Position numbers and translations under genes: made by a program
Shown: positions 1-7,252 of the stretch, in pieces
Layout: every line of letters starts with the position of its first letter
Position numbering within the stretch: the stretch's first letter is position 1
The notes under the pieces: model-generated
Told to the model about the DNA's origin: nothing
The model's input: only the letters and a program-made list of their open reading frames with translations
The model's database searches: none
Assembly: GCA_002712305.1 (NCBI GenBank)
Contig: PATE01000086.1
Location: 6,761-15,986 of the forward strand
DNA from: Gemmatimonadota bacterium
GTDB lineage: Bacteria; Latescibacterota; UBA2968; UBA8231
Reading direction: 5' to 3'
Length of the DNA: 9,226 nt

Positions 1-2
1 CC

Positions 3-203
3 CATCAGCGACAGGGGTTCGGCAAGGCCCTCGTCGCCGCGACCAAGGAACTTGCCCGCTGCAGCGCCGATTCGCGGGGGATTCTCCTCAACACGGAGAC
101 GGAGAAGAATATCCCCTACTACGAGAAGCTCGGTTTCAGGGTCGTGGGGGAGGCAGACGCCGATCACGTCCATACGTGGAGCATGTTCTGGTCATGTGAG
201 TAG
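3..203 (+). CDS. GNAT-family N-acetyltransferase, C-terminal fragment (5' end outside window)
   Basis: Reading from base 3 gives 66 residues to the TAG at 201-203; the gene begins before the window. The fragment starts with HQRQGFGKALV, which fits the Q/R-x-x-G-x-G/A acetyl-CoA pyrophosphate-binding loop (motif A) of GNAT acetyltransferases. It continues with NIPYYEKLGFRVVGE, the usual 'N..YYEKLGF' motif B near the C-terminus. The last residues (HTWSMFW) look like the closing beta-strand. The family transfers an acetyl group from acetyl-CoA to an amine; the substrate cannot be told from this part. It is separated from the next gene by 139 noncoding bases with a repeat array, so it is probably not part of the downstream operon. 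Fold assignment is good; specificity is unknown. Confidence 0.8.
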   Translation, partial: HQRQGFGKALVAATKELARCSADSRGILLNTETEKNIPYYEKLGFRVVGEADADHVHTWSMFWSCE

Positions 204-342
204 GACGCAATGCACCGCCCAGGTCGATCAATCTGGTCGATCAATCTGGTCGATCAATCTGGTCGATCAATCTGGGCGATCAACTTGGCCGATCAATCTT
301 GGGGGGCACGAGTTCGCCGTCGGGCCCATATCTTCTATCTCC
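204..342. promoter_or_regulatory. Leader region of the Anbu operon
   Basis: This 139-base gap is the only sizeable noncoding stretch before the six-gene run, so the operon promoter most likely lies here or in the end of the GNAT gene. Most of it is the 13-bp repeat array, followed by a run of six or seven Gs with flanking sequence up to the start codon. I searched for a sigma-70-like -35/-10 pair and found none that is convincing. No terminator for the GNAT gene is visible, so read-through is possible. The assignment is by position only. Confidence 0.4.
222..299. repeat. Tandem array of six 13-bp direct repeats
   Basis: Six head-to-tail copies of GGTCGATCAATCT fill this stretch exactly. Units 1-4 (222-273) are identical, unit 5 (274-286) differs at three positions and unit 6 (287-299) at one. 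The core CGATCAA is invariant in all six and contains a GATC site. The array lies in the gap between the GNAT gene stop and the first gene of the Anbu operon, ending 43 bases before its start codon. There are no spacers, so it is not CRISPR. A 13-bp period is neither a codon multiple nor a whole number of helical turns. It may be an iterated operator or a slippage-prone minisatellite; no known binding site was recognised. Confidence 0.9.
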
Positions 343-1188
343 ATGGATTTCCACCTGACTTGCCGCCTCGACTACACCGTCGAGCAGCCGAGCACCTTTC
401 TGTTCCATCTGGGTGTCGACTGCAACGAACGCGTGGAAATGGGCGAGGAACATCTCCGGCTGGAGCCGGAGCTCCCTGTGGAGCGACTGCAGACGCCGCG
501 CGGGCTGCTGCACCGGGTTCGTGCACCGGCCGGACCGTTGAGGGTGCGCTATTCCGCTTCGGGAGACCACAATCCATCGGTGCTGACCGCAGAAGGGATC
601 GACGAAGTATCGTCGGCCGATCTGCCGGCTCATGTGCTCGAATACGTCTATCCCAGTCGCTACTGCGAGTCGGATCTTCTCATCAACACGGCCCACGACG
701 CGTTTGGCACCCTCGACCGTGGTTATCGTCGTGTGGTGGCCATCTGTCGATGGATCCATCAGCGACTGACCTACGAATCCGGCAGCAGCGGCTCTTCGAC
801 CTCCGCCTCACAGACGCTGGCCGAGGGCAGAGGGGTCTGTCGAGACTACGCTCATGTGGGCATCGCCCTCTGCAGAGCACTGAATATTCCGGCGCGCTTC
901 GTCTCCGCCTATGCGCCTGGTCTAAAGCCCCCGGACTTCCACGCCTGCTTTGAGGCGTATCTCGGGCATCGTTGGTGGCTCTTTGACCCCACGTTCATGG
1001 TGCCTCGACGCGGGATCCTCCGCATCGGTACCGGCCGGGACGCGGCGGATGTCTCCTTCGCGACGATTCTCGGCTGGGTCGCCTTTGGAGAGATGGAGTT
1101 GGAGGTGCAGATGACGAACCTGGGCACGGACAGTGGGGTGGATGAGGAAGCCCTGACCATTGCGACTGATTCGCTGGTGGAGAACTGA
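343..1188 (+). CDS. Transglutaminase-like cysteine protease/hydrolase (first copy)
   Basis: 281 residues, probably cytosolic, with no signal peptide visible. Residues 1-75 resemble the beta-rich bacterial transglutaminase N-terminal region. The catalytic core follows: Cys166 in [10 protein letters not shown], His200 in [10 protein letters not shown] and Asp215 in WWLFDPT form the Cys-His-Asp triad of the transglutaminase-like superfamily (COG1305 type). Bacterial members of this type are generally thought to be hydrolases/peptidases rather than crosslinkers. The frame is open upstream to base 52, but that extension overlaps the GNAT gene and the repeat array; the ATG at 343 gives the family-like start [14 protein letters not shown]. 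No clear Shine-Dalgarno precedes it, so the start is less certain (in-frame GTG at 196 is the alternative). Its stop is one base before the ATP-grasp gene, so the two are co-transcribed. The substrate is unknown. Confidence 0.88.
   Translation: MDFHLTCRLDYTVEQPSTFLFHLGVDCNERVEMGEEHLRLEPELPVERLQTPRGLLHRVRAPAGPLRVRYSASGDHNPSVLTAEGIDEVSSADLPAHVLEYVYPSRYCESDLLINTAHDAFGTLDRGYRRVVAICRWIHQRLTYESGSSGSSTSASQTLAEGRGVCRDYAHVGIALCRALNIPARFVSAYAPGLKPPDFHACFEAYLGHRWWLFDPTFMVPRRGILRIGTGRDAADVSFATILGWVAFGEMELEVQMTNLGTDSGVDEEALTIATDSLVEN
1179..1184 (+). promoter_or_regulatory. Ribosome binding site for the ATP-grasp gene
   Basis: GGAGAA lies inside the end of the transglutaminase gene, five bases before the ATG at 1190. 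It decides that start over the in-frame upstream ATG at 1160, which would add ten residues overlapping the previous gene. Confidence 0.7.
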
Positions 1189-1189
1189 C

Positions 1190-2647
1190 ATGAACTTCTC
1201 CGGTTACGATCCAGGCCACTTCTACGATGAACTGATCGACACGCAGGGGAAACCACGCGAGGGTGCTTCGCTGCTGATCGATCGAATCTCCGGCCTGCCC
1301 GACGGCGATCTGCGTCGCCGCCAGGAAGCGGCTGAGTTGGTCCTGCTGAATATGGGGATCACCTTCAACGTCTACGGGGATGATGCGGGCGCCGAGAAGA
1401 TCATGCCCTTCGATATCATTCCGCGCGTCGTGGAGGCGGCGGACTGGACGCAGATCGAATCAGGCCTCAAGCAGCGCATCCAGGCGCTGAATCTGTTCAT
1501 CGACGACATCTATCACGACCAGCGAATCGTGAAAGAGGGCATCGTACCCGCCTTCGTCGTCGAATCTGCCAGTGGATATCGCAAAGAGTGTGCTGGTCTG
1601 CAGCCGCCTTCGGGAATCTGGTGTCATATCACCGGCACGGATCTGGTGCGTGACGAGAGTGGTCAATTTCACGTACTCGAAGACAATCTACGATGCCCCT
1701 CCGGTGTTTCCTATATGCTGGAGAACCGACAGGTCATGAAGCGCACCTTCCCCCAGGTCTTTGGTGCTTCCCACGTGCGGGCCATCGATGACTACCCCGA
1801 TCGTCTGCTGCAATCGCTGAGATATCTGGCGCCCGAACACATTCCCTCGCCCACGGTGGTGGTGCTCACGCCCGGCATCTACAACTCCGCCTACTTCGAG
1901 CACGCCTTCCTCGCCCAGCAGATGGGCGTGGAACTGGTGGAGGGGCGAGACCTGGTCGTGGTGGACAATCTGGTGATGATGCGTACCACCCAGGGTCTGC
2001 AGCGGGTCGATGTCGTCTACCGCCGCATCGACGACGATTTCCTCGATCCCGGCGTCTTCCGGGAGGATTCGGCCCTCGGTGTGCCGGGGCTGATGAACGC
2101 CTACCGGGCGGGCAATGTGGCTCTGGCGAATGCACCAGGTACCGGCGTCGCCGATGATAAGGTCGTCTATGCGTATGTGCCGAAGATGATCGAATTCTAT
2201 CTGCAGGAGGAGATGATCCTGCCGAATGTGCAGACCTATCTGTGCTGGAATGACGACGAACGAAGCTACGTGTTGGAACATCTGGATGAACTGGTCGTGA
2301 AAGCGGCCAACGAGTCGGGTGGCTACGGCATGATGATCGGACCGCACGCATCGGCCGAAGAGCGAGCCGATTTCGCGGAACGCATCAAGGCAGACCCGCG
2401 CAACTACATCGCGCAGCCGACACTCGCCCTGTCTCGATCGCCCGTCATCGTGGACGACCACTTCGAGGGCCGGCACGTCGACCTGCGACCCTTCATCCTC
2501 AATGGCGAACAGATCTACGTCGTCCCCGGTGGATTGACGAGAGTGGCCATGCGCAAGGGATCGCTGGTGGTCAACTCGTCTCAGGGCGGGGGCAGCAAGG
2601 ACACGTGGGTCATGGCATCCACCGCCCAAGAGGGTGACCATGCTTAG
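1190..2647 (+). CDS. Circularly permuted ATP-grasp protein (DUF404/DUF407, COG2308 type)
   Basis: 485 residues, the usual length for the family, soluble. Hallmarks in order: ITFNVYGDD near 57-65; [18 protein letters not shown] at 163-180; [15 protein letters not shown] at 273-287; an ATP-binding-like [12 protein letters not shown] at 369-380 (Lys371 and glycine loop); DLRPFIL at 431-437 followed by [10 protein letters not shown] at 444-453; and [15 protein letters not shown] at 460-474. ATP-grasp enzymes activate a carboxylate as acyl-phosphate and join it to an amine; in this permuted branch an amide or peptide ligase activity is proposed from comparative genomics, with no substrate known. 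The metal/ATP residues appear intact, so an active enzyme is expected. Its last eight bases overlap the Alpha-E gene, a pairing seen across bacteria, and the two are sometimes fused. Family assignment is very sure; reaction is inferred. Confidence 0.95.
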   Translation: MNFSGYDPGHFYDELIDTQGKPREGASLLIDRISGLPDGDLRRRQEAAELVLLNMGITFNVYGDDAGAEKIMPFDIIPRVVEAADWTQIESGLKQRIQALNLFIDDIYHDQRIVKEGIVPAFVVESASGYRKECAGLQPPSGIWCHITGTDLVRDESGQFHVLEDNLRCPSGVSYMLENRQVMKRTFPQVFGASHVRAIDDYPDRLLQSLRYLAPEHIPSPTVVVLTPGIYNSAYFEHAFLAQQMGVELVEGRDLVVVDNLVMMRTTQGLQRVDVVYRRIDDDFLDPGVFREDSALGVPGLMNAYRAGNVALANAPGTGVADDKVVYAYVPKMIEFYLQEEMILPNVQTYLCWNDDERSYVLEHLDELVVKAANESGGYGMMIGPHASAEERADFAERIKADPRNYIAQPTLALSRSPVIVDDHFEGRHVDLRPFILNGEQIYVVPGGLTRVAMRKGSLVVNSSQGGGSKDTWVMASTAQEGDHA

Positions 2648-3602
2648 TCGCGCGGCTGATGCCATCTACTGGATGAATCGTTACGTGGAACGGGCCGAGA
2701 ACATCGCGCGGTTCATCCAGGTCAATCTGCACTTGAGTCTCGACCAACCCATGCAGATGCGCAGCGAGCAGTGGGCGCCGCTGGTGAAGGTGACAGGAGA
2801 CTACGATCGCTTTCTCGAGCGCTATGGCGAGGCGACACAGGAAAGTGTCATCGACTTTCTCACCTTCGATCGCGAGTATCCGAACTCTATCATCTCCTGC
2901 CTGGATCGGGCACGAGAGAATGCCCGTTCCGTACGGCAGATTATCTCCTCCGAGATGTGGCAGCAGATCAACACCTTCTTCCTCATGGTTTCCGGTGTGC
3001 ACAAGGGCATCGCCCTAGAAGTGCCCGATGATTTCTTCGCACGCATACAGATGGTGTGTCACACCTTCACCGGTATCATGTCGGCGACCATGTCCCACGG
3101 CGAAGCGTGGCACTTCGGTCGCATCGGTGCCATGCTGGAGCGGGCGGACAAGACCTCGCGAATCCTCGATGTAAAGTACTTCATCCTCCTGCCGCAGGTG
3201 CAGGATGTGGGCACACCCTACGACAACATTCAGTGGTCGGCGCTGCTCAAGTCGGCGAGTGCTTTCGAGATGTATCGCAAGAAGTACGGCCGGATCGAAC
3301 CCCGAGATGTGGCGGCCTTCCTCATTCTGGATCCGGAATTCCCTCGCTCCATCCACTACTGTCTGTTGGAGGTGGAGCGTTCGCTGCATCTGATCACGGG
3401 CACACCGGCCAATACCTTCGTTAACGAGGCTGAGCGGCGCGTGGGTCGGTTGCGTTCGGGCCTCGTCTACACGGACATCGGTGAGATCATCGACCAGGGT
3501 CTGCACCAATTCCTCGACGGTCTGCAAGCGCAGCTCAATGCAGTGAATGACGGCGTCGCGCAGTCCTTCTTCCCCGTAAACCCCACCATCTCAAATGACT
3601 GA
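2640..3602 (+). CDS. Alpha-E domain protein (DUF403, COG2307 type)
   Basis: 320 residues, almost entirely predicted alpha-helical and rich in charged residues. The start [21 protein letters not shown] is the typical family N-terminus, including the Y-V/I-E-R-A-E-N signature (15-21). A related signature recurs as [16 protein letters not shown] at 163-178. [19 protein letters not shown] (77-95) matches [19 protein letters not shown] (231-249), pointing to an internal duplication. No enzymatic motif is recognised; the family is a constant partner of the permuted ATP-grasp protein and may act as its scaffold or cofactor. ATG 2640 is chosen because AGAGG at 2629-2633 is correctly spaced for it; a GTG at 2634 would be nearly on top of that site. 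The gene overlaps the ATP-grasp stop by eight bases, suggesting translational coupling and balanced synthesis. Confidence 0.94.
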   Translation: MLSRAADAIYWMNRYVERAENIARFIQVNLHLSLDQPMQMRSEQWAPLVKVTGDYDRFLERYGEATQESVIDFLTFDREYPNSIISCLDRARENARSVRQIISSEMWQQINTFFLMVSGVHKGIALEVPDDFFARIQMVCHTFTGIMSATMSHGEAWHFGRIGAMLERADKTSRILDVKYFILLPQVQDVGTPYDNIQWSALLKSASAFEMYRKKYGRIEPRDVAAFLILDPEFPRSIHYCLLEVERSLHLITGTPANTFVNEAERRVGRLRSGLVYTDIGEIIDQGLHQFLDGLQAQLNAVNDGVAQSFFPVNPTISND

Positions 3603-3605
3603 TCT

Positions 3606-3609
3606 GGAG
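3606..3609 (+). promoter_or_regulatory. Ribosome binding site for the Anbu gene (supports a GTG start)
   Basis: GGAG five bases upstream of GTG 3615. It supports the non-ATG start and therefore the placement of threonine directly after the initiator residue. Confidence 0.65.
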
Positions 3610-3614
3610 TTGCC

Positions 3615-4373
3615 GTGACATTCTGCTTGGGTATCAAGACCGAACAAGGTCTGGTCGGTATCGCCGACACACGCATTACGACGGGCACCGAACGTCTGAC
3701 GGCGCGCAAGGTCTCGATCCACGAATACGGAGAGCATCCGATGTTCGTGATGACGTCCGGCTTGCGCTCGGTGCGTGACAAGGCACTGACCTACTTCGAC
3801 GAGGTGATCGACGAAGCAGAACACTTCGACAAGCTCTACAAGGCAGTGAATGCGCTGGCAAAACAGATCGGTCGAGTCGCCAAGGAAGACGAGAAGGCGC
3901 TGAAGAAGTCTGGTCTGCGCTTCAATCTGCACGCCTTAGTGGGTGGGCAACTCGAAAATGACGACGAGCACCGTCTCTACATGCTGTATCCGCAGGGCAA
4001 CTGGGTCGAGGTGAGTCAGGCGAGCCCATACTACATCATCGGTGAATCCGGTTATGGGAAATCCCTGCTCGACCGGGTGCTACGGTACGACACACCATTG
4101 GAGATGGCACTGAAGGCAGGCTATCTGGCTTTCGACGCGACCCGTAACAGTACCATCGATGTCGCTTTTCCTCTCGATGTTGTCCTTCACCGTCGCGACA
4201 CACAGAAAATGGTGGAACGACGATTCGAAGAAGAGGAGATGCAGGAGCTGTCGAGTTGGTGGCAGCAGAGCATTACCGAACAACTGGCCAAAGCGCCCAC
4301 GGCGTGGATGAACGAGATCTACTCCGAGCTCGGTGAGCAGTCGACGATCTTCGAACGAGCACAGTCCCACTAG
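3615..4373 (+). CDS. anbu: Anbu: proteasome-like N-terminal-nucleophile peptidase (COG3484 type)
   Basis: 252 residues. The N-terminus MTFCLGIKTEQGLVGIADTR is characteristic of Anbu ('ancestral beta subunit'). Thr2 follows the initiator directly and would become the N-terminal nucleophile after Met removal, so no propeptide is needed. Asp18 aligns with proteasomal Asp17 when Thr is numbered 1, and Lys32 in ARKVSIHEYG corresponds to the catalytic lysine near position 33. TSGLRS (47-52) and GESGYGK (143-149) match conserved loops of the fold. The C-terminal part (about 196-245) is acidic and helical. Known Anbu proteins assemble into open-ring or helical dodecamers, and hydrolytic activity has been weak or undetected. 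It sits 12 bp after Alpha-E and 2 bp before the second transglutaminase gene, the usual Anbu neighbourhood. Start is GTG with a good GGAG. Confidence 0.94.
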   Translation: MTFCLGIKTEQGLVGIADTRITTGTERLTARKVSIHEYGEHPMFVMTSGLRSVRDKALTYFDEVIDEAEHFDKLYKAVNALAKQIGRVAKEDEKALKKSGLRFNLHALVGGQLENDDEHRLYMLYPQGNWVEVSQASPYYIIGESGYGKSLLDRVLRYDTPLEMALKAGYLAFDATRNSTIDVAFPLDVVLHRRDTQKMVERRFEEEEMQELSSWWQQSITEQLAKAPTAWMNEIYSELGEQSTIFERAQSH

Positions 4374-4375
4374 GA

Positions 4376-5272
4376 ATGATGCGATTCGAGATCGTCCACG
4401 AGACCGAGTATCGATACAGCGAGCCGGTCTTTCTCGAACCTCACCTGCTGAGAATCCGTCCGCGCAGTGACTGGAGTCAGCGTCTGATCCGATTTGACCT
4501 GCAGATCTCGCCACAACCCGAGGGTTGTGCGCAGCTCGTCGACCTGGATGGAAATGCCACGATTCGTCCGTGGTTCTCGGGCCGACACGATCGCCTGCAT
4601 CTCATGGCGCGTTCGACGGTGGAGACGATGGTGACAGACCCCTTCGCCTATCTCCTCGATCCGGCGGCGGACTCGCTGCCGATCCAGTACGCCGCTGAGG
4701 CGCCACAGCTGTCACCTTACCTTGAATTCGCATCGGTGGCTCCTGCCGTTGAGGCACTCGCAGGTGAGATCACCACCGAAGCGGATGGCAAACCCGAGCG
4801 TTTCGCCAGCCTCCTGAATCAGCGGATTCGTGAGCTGTGTTCGACGGAGACACGACTCGAGGGCGATCCACTCTCGCCGGAACAGACCCTGACACGCGGT
4901 CGTGGCGCCTGTCGAGACGTGGCGGTCCTGTTCGCTGAGGTGTGCCGTGTGGCGGGTCTGGCGGCTCGATTCACTTCGGGTTACGCGGCCGGATCGCCCG
5001 AGCAGGAGCGATTCCTGCACGCGTGGGCCGAAGTCTACTTGCCCGGTGCTGGCTGGCGTGGGTACGATCCCAGTCTCGGGCTCGTCGTCGCTGACCGCCA
5101 CGTTGCCCTCGCCTCTGGCCCGCAGGCGGCGGATGCGCGACCCTTCGTAGGTCGGTTTCGCGGCACCGATGTGGACGCGCAGATGACGGTCGATCTGCGA
5201 ATCTCGGCAAGCCCGTCCGAAGAAGCGGCAACGGCACGGATAGACTCCGAAGGCCAAGGAGAACAGGCATGA
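4376..5272 (+). CDS. Transglutaminase-like cysteine protease/hydrolase (second copy)
   Basis: 298 residues from ATG 4376; an adjacent ATG at 4379 is just as likely, since AGGA at 4372-4375 is too close to the first ATG and MRFEIVHETEYRY is the typical family start. Residues 1-80 form the bacterial transglutaminase N-terminal beta domain (EYRYSEPVFLEPHLLRIRPR). The catalytic core has Cys179 in GRGACRDVAV, His215 in LHAWAEVYLP and Asp231 in YDPSLG, a complete triad. Unlike the first copy it keeps the common W-A-E-V-Y motif after the histidine and a D-P-S-x-G motif at the Asp. The C-terminus (about 280-298) is a poorly conserved acidic tail. It begins two bases after the Anbu stop, and its stop overlaps the next gene as ATGA. 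Likely a cytosolic peptidase acting in the same pathway as Anbu; substrate unknown. Confidence 0.92.
   Translation: MMRFEIVHETEYRYSEPVFLEPHLLRIRPRSDWSQRLIRFDLQISPQPEGCAQLVDLDGNATIRPWFSGRHDRLHLMARSTVETMVTDPFAYLLDPAADSLPIQYAAEAPQLSPYLEFASVAPAVEALAGEITTEADGKPERFASLLNQRIRELCSTETRLEGDPLSPEQTLTRGRGACRDVAVLFAEVCRVAGLAARFTSGYAAGSPEQERFLHAWAEVYLPGAGWRGYDPSLGLVVADRHVALASGPQAADARPFVGRFRGTDVDAQMTVDLRISASPSEEAATARIDSEGQGEQA
5256..5262 (+). promoter_or_regulatory. Ribosome binding site for the PhyH-family oxygenase gene
   Basis: AAGGAGA, six bases before ATG 5269 and inside the end of the second transglutaminase gene. With the ATGA stop/start overlap at 5269-5272 this makes coupled translation likely. Confidence 0.75.
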
Positions 5273-6117
5273 CGTCACTCTCGGCAGAGCAACTCGAGTT
5301 TTTCGACGAGAGCGGATATCTCATCCTGGAGAATCTGTTTACCGACGATGAAGTGACTCACCTGCAGAGCGAATCCGACTATCTGTTGGAACTCATTCTC
5401 AATTCCTCGCTCATGCACCAGCGACTCAGCGGTCGTCTCGACTGGCGCCTCACGTCCCAGGACGTGCAGATGGTGCGCAAGATCCAGCCCATCAACGATC
5501 TGTCTCTCGCCTTCACCAAAGCGATCGAAGAGGAACGGATCGTCGAACCGCTGCGGCAGATCATGGGCGATGAGCCGGTGTTGATCGAGGAGAAGCTCAA
5601 TGGCAAACAACCACTGACGCAGAAGATCGCAGGTTTGCCGATACGGCAGATCGATGACGCGTTCCCCGTGCACAACGACTGGGCCTACTATGCGGCGCAG
5701 AACTACCCGCAAAACGTGTTGTCCTCGGCGCTGCTGCTGGATGACTGCACGACGGAGAATGGGCCCCTGCGCATCTGGCCCGGCTCCCACAAGCTGCATC
5801 TGGAACACGAACGGGTGGACAATGGTCTGCAAGTGCGTGAGGGACTCATCGATCACGAGGGTGGCATCGATCTGCTCGCACCGGCAGGGTCCTTCATGAT
5901 CTTCCACGTGCTGGCCGCACACAATTCGCGACCGAATGTCTCGGGTCGGCCTCGACGTCTCATGATCTACAGTCACTGTCCTGCGTCTGCGAAGATGCCT
6001 TTCGATGTGCGCAACGGTCCGAGTCGGCTACGGGAGTCTCCCTATGAGCGTGAGTACATGCGCGCTGTCACCCGCGGCGATTTCAAGAATCCCTTTGCGG
6101 CGCCTACCTATTCGTGA
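5269..6117 (+). CDS. Phytanoyl-CoA dioxygenase (PhyH) family Fe(II)/2-oxoglutarate oxygenase
   Basis: 282 residues, soluble. The N-terminus (LSAEQLEFFDESGYLILENLFTDDE) is the usual PhyH opening. The iron facial triad is visible: His135 and Asp137 in FPVHNDWAYY, and distal His218 in LAAHNSRPN; an arginine at 229 or 230 in GRPRRLMIYSH is placed to bind the 2-oxoglutarate C5 carboxylate. ALLLDDCTTENGPLRIWPGSH at 154-174 is the conserved strand leading to the P-G-S-H motif. The family hydroxylates small molecules, lipids, amino acids or peptides, so the substrate cannot be named; phytanoyl-CoA itself is not implied. The start overlaps the stop of the second transglutaminase gene (ATGA), so it is produced with the Anbu cluster. 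It is followed by a 73-bp gap, making it probably the last gene of that operon. Confidence 0.9.
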   Translation: MTSLSAEQLEFFDESGYLILENLFTDDEVTHLQSESDYLLELILNSSLMHQRLSGRLDWRLTSQDVQMVRKIQPINDLSLAFTKAIEEERIVEPLRQIMGDEPVLIEEKLNGKQPLTQKIAGLPIRQIDDAFPVHNDWAYYAAQNYPQNVLSSALLLDDCTTENGPLRIWPGSHKLHLEHERVDNGLQVREGLIDHEGGIDLLAPAGSFMIFHVLAAHNSRPNVSGRPRRLMIYSHCPASAKMPFDVRNGPSRLRESPYEREYMRAVTRGDFKNPFAAPTYS

Positions 6118-6190
6118 GACCCAAGTTCGTTCCGACCGCATGGCACCTGGACCGGATGCCACCGCGTGAATCCACCACAGTGAGACGCTG
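6118..6190. other. Gap between the Anbu operon and the Yej transporter genes
   Basis: At 73 bases this is the longest gap after base 343. It contains an imperfect hairpin at 6142-6160 (GGCACC pairing with GG-A-TGCC around a six-base loop, one bulged A) without a following T-tract, so it is not a standard intrinsic terminator. No convincing promoter is seen. Whether the transporter is transcribed with the upstream operon or separately cannot be decided from the sequence. Confidence 0.4.
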
Positions 6191-7246
6191 ATGGCGGCCC
6201 GCTCTCACGCGCTGCGCGACTACGTTCTGCGTCGATTGATGCTGATGGTGCCCACCTTGCTGGGCATCACGTTTCTGGTATTCCTGCTGTGCCAGTTTGT
6301 ACCCGGTGGACCCATCGACCAGATGAAGATGCAGATCGCCGGAGGTGGCGAGATGGGCGAAGGCGGTGGTAGTGGCAACATGGCCCGGGCGTCCTCCATC
6401 GACATCCCCGAAGAGGACCTGGAGACGCTGAAGAAGTACTACGGTTTCGACAAGCCGATTCTTGTGCGGTATGCGAACTATCTGGGCAAGCTGGCCCTCA
6501 TGGATCTGGGAGACTCCTTCCGCTACATGCAGCCGGTGGAGTCACTGATTGCGAGTCGTTTCCCCGTGTCGATCTACTTCGGCCTCATCGCCTTTCTGCT
6601 GACGTATGTGACCTGTATTCCCCTGGGCATCGTCAAAGCGCTGAAGCACAAGACGCGTTTCGACAATGTCACGTCCGTCGTCATCTTCCTCGGTTATGCC
6701 ATTCCAGGTTATGCGCTGGGTGCCGTGCTGCTGACGCTGTTTGCCGTGCAGCGCGATTGGTTTCCCCTGGCCGGTTTCGAATCACAAGGCTTCGAAGATC
6801 TGAGCTTCTTTGGCAAGATCGGGGACCGGATACACCACACGACGTTGCCTGTCATCTGCTATGCGATTCATCTGTTCGCCTTCATGACGATTCTCACGAA
6901 GAACTCGCTCATGGAGAACATGAGTGCCGACTACGTGAAGACGGCACTGGCGAAGGGAATGACTTGGCCGCGAGCGGTCTTCGGCCACGCCTTACGGAAT
7001 TCGCTGATCCCCATCGCAACCAGTTTCGGCAACAATATCTCCCTCATTCTCACCGGGTCGCTTCTGATCGAACGGGTCTTCGGCATTCCCGGCATGGGAC
7101 TGTTGTTTTTTGAGGCCATTACAGCACGGGACTATCCGGTGGTGATGGGATACATCTTCATCTCCTCTGCCCTGCTGCTGATCGGCAATCTCCTGTCGGA
7201 TCTGTGTGTGGCTGGCGCTGACCCCCGCGTCAGGTTCGGCGAGTAG
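6191..7246 (+). CDS. yejB: Yej-type peptide ABC transporter permease (YejB-like)
   Basis: 351 residues with about six membrane segments (roughly 16-37, 127-149, 160-187, 217-237, 277-298, 318-340). The opening YVLRRLMLMVPTLLGITFLVF, then FVPGGPIDQ at 36-44, is the OppB/DppB/YejB signature and closest to YejB. A glycine-rich stretch (51-63) fills the first periplasmic loop, where YejB proteins also carry a low-complexity insert. YGFDKPI (84-90), the internal SLLIERVFGIPGMGLL (290-305) and ARDYPVVMG (312-320) are typical. The cytoplasmic EAA loop that contacts the ATPase lies at about 248-274 (DYVKTALAKG...). YejABEF of enterobacteria imports oligopeptides and microcin C. ATG 6191 is the only sensible start, with a weak ribosome site. 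It pairs with yejE six bases downstream; the ATPase gene is not in the window. Confidence 0.92.
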   Translation: MAARSHALRDYVLRRLMLMVPTLLGITFLVFLLCQFVPGGPIDQMKMQIAGGGEMGEGGGSGNMARASSIDIPEEDLETLKKYYGFDKPILVRYANYLGKLALMDLGDSFRYMQPVESLIASRFPVSIYFGLIAFLLTYVTCIPLGIVKALKHKTRFDNVTSVVIFLGYAIPGYALGAVLLTLFAVQRDWFPLAGFESQGFEDLSFFGKIGDRIHHTTLPVICYAIHLFAFMTILTKNSLMENMSADYVKTALAKGMTWPRAVFGHALRNSLIPIATSFGNNISLILTGSLLIERVFGIPGMGLLFFEAITARDYPVVMGYIFISSALLLIGNLLSDLCVAGADPRVRFGE

Positions 7247-7252
7247 TCCACC

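Noticed and set aside
222-299. CRISPR array or plasmid-type origin iterons
   Set aside because: Copies abut without spacers, and no Cas genes, replication initiator or DnaA boxes were seen nearby.
52-342. Open upstream extension of the first transglutaminase frame, reading through the repeats as a repeated Asp-Gln-Ser-Gly-Arg-Ser-type peptide
   Set aside because: The extension overlaps the GNAT gene in another frame and the 13-bp array; the peptide repetition is only the array translated. Homology-like sequence begins at MDF (343).
210-953. A 247-codon frame on the + strand starting at 210
   Set aside because: It is a shifted reading of the transglutaminase gene, rich in Arg, Ser and Pro, with no family motif, whereas the other frame carries the complete catalytic triad.
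1688-2665. A 325-codon open frame on the - strand opposite the ATP-grasp and Alpha-E genes
   Set aside because: It is rich in His, Arg and Asp with no recognisable domain and no own ribosome site seen; long antisense frames are common opposite GC-rich genes with biased codons.
5275-5976. A 233-codon open frame on the - strand opposite the PhyH oxygenase gene
   Set aside because: Same pattern of an antisense shadow; the + strand frame has the iron-binding triad and a good ribosome site.
6142-6160. Hairpin as an intrinsic terminator after the oxygenase gene
   Set aside because: The stem is only six pairs with a bulge and no T-tract follows.
6140-6169. Nine-residue open frame in the gap before yejB
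   Set aside because: No ribosome site and too short to distinguish from chance.
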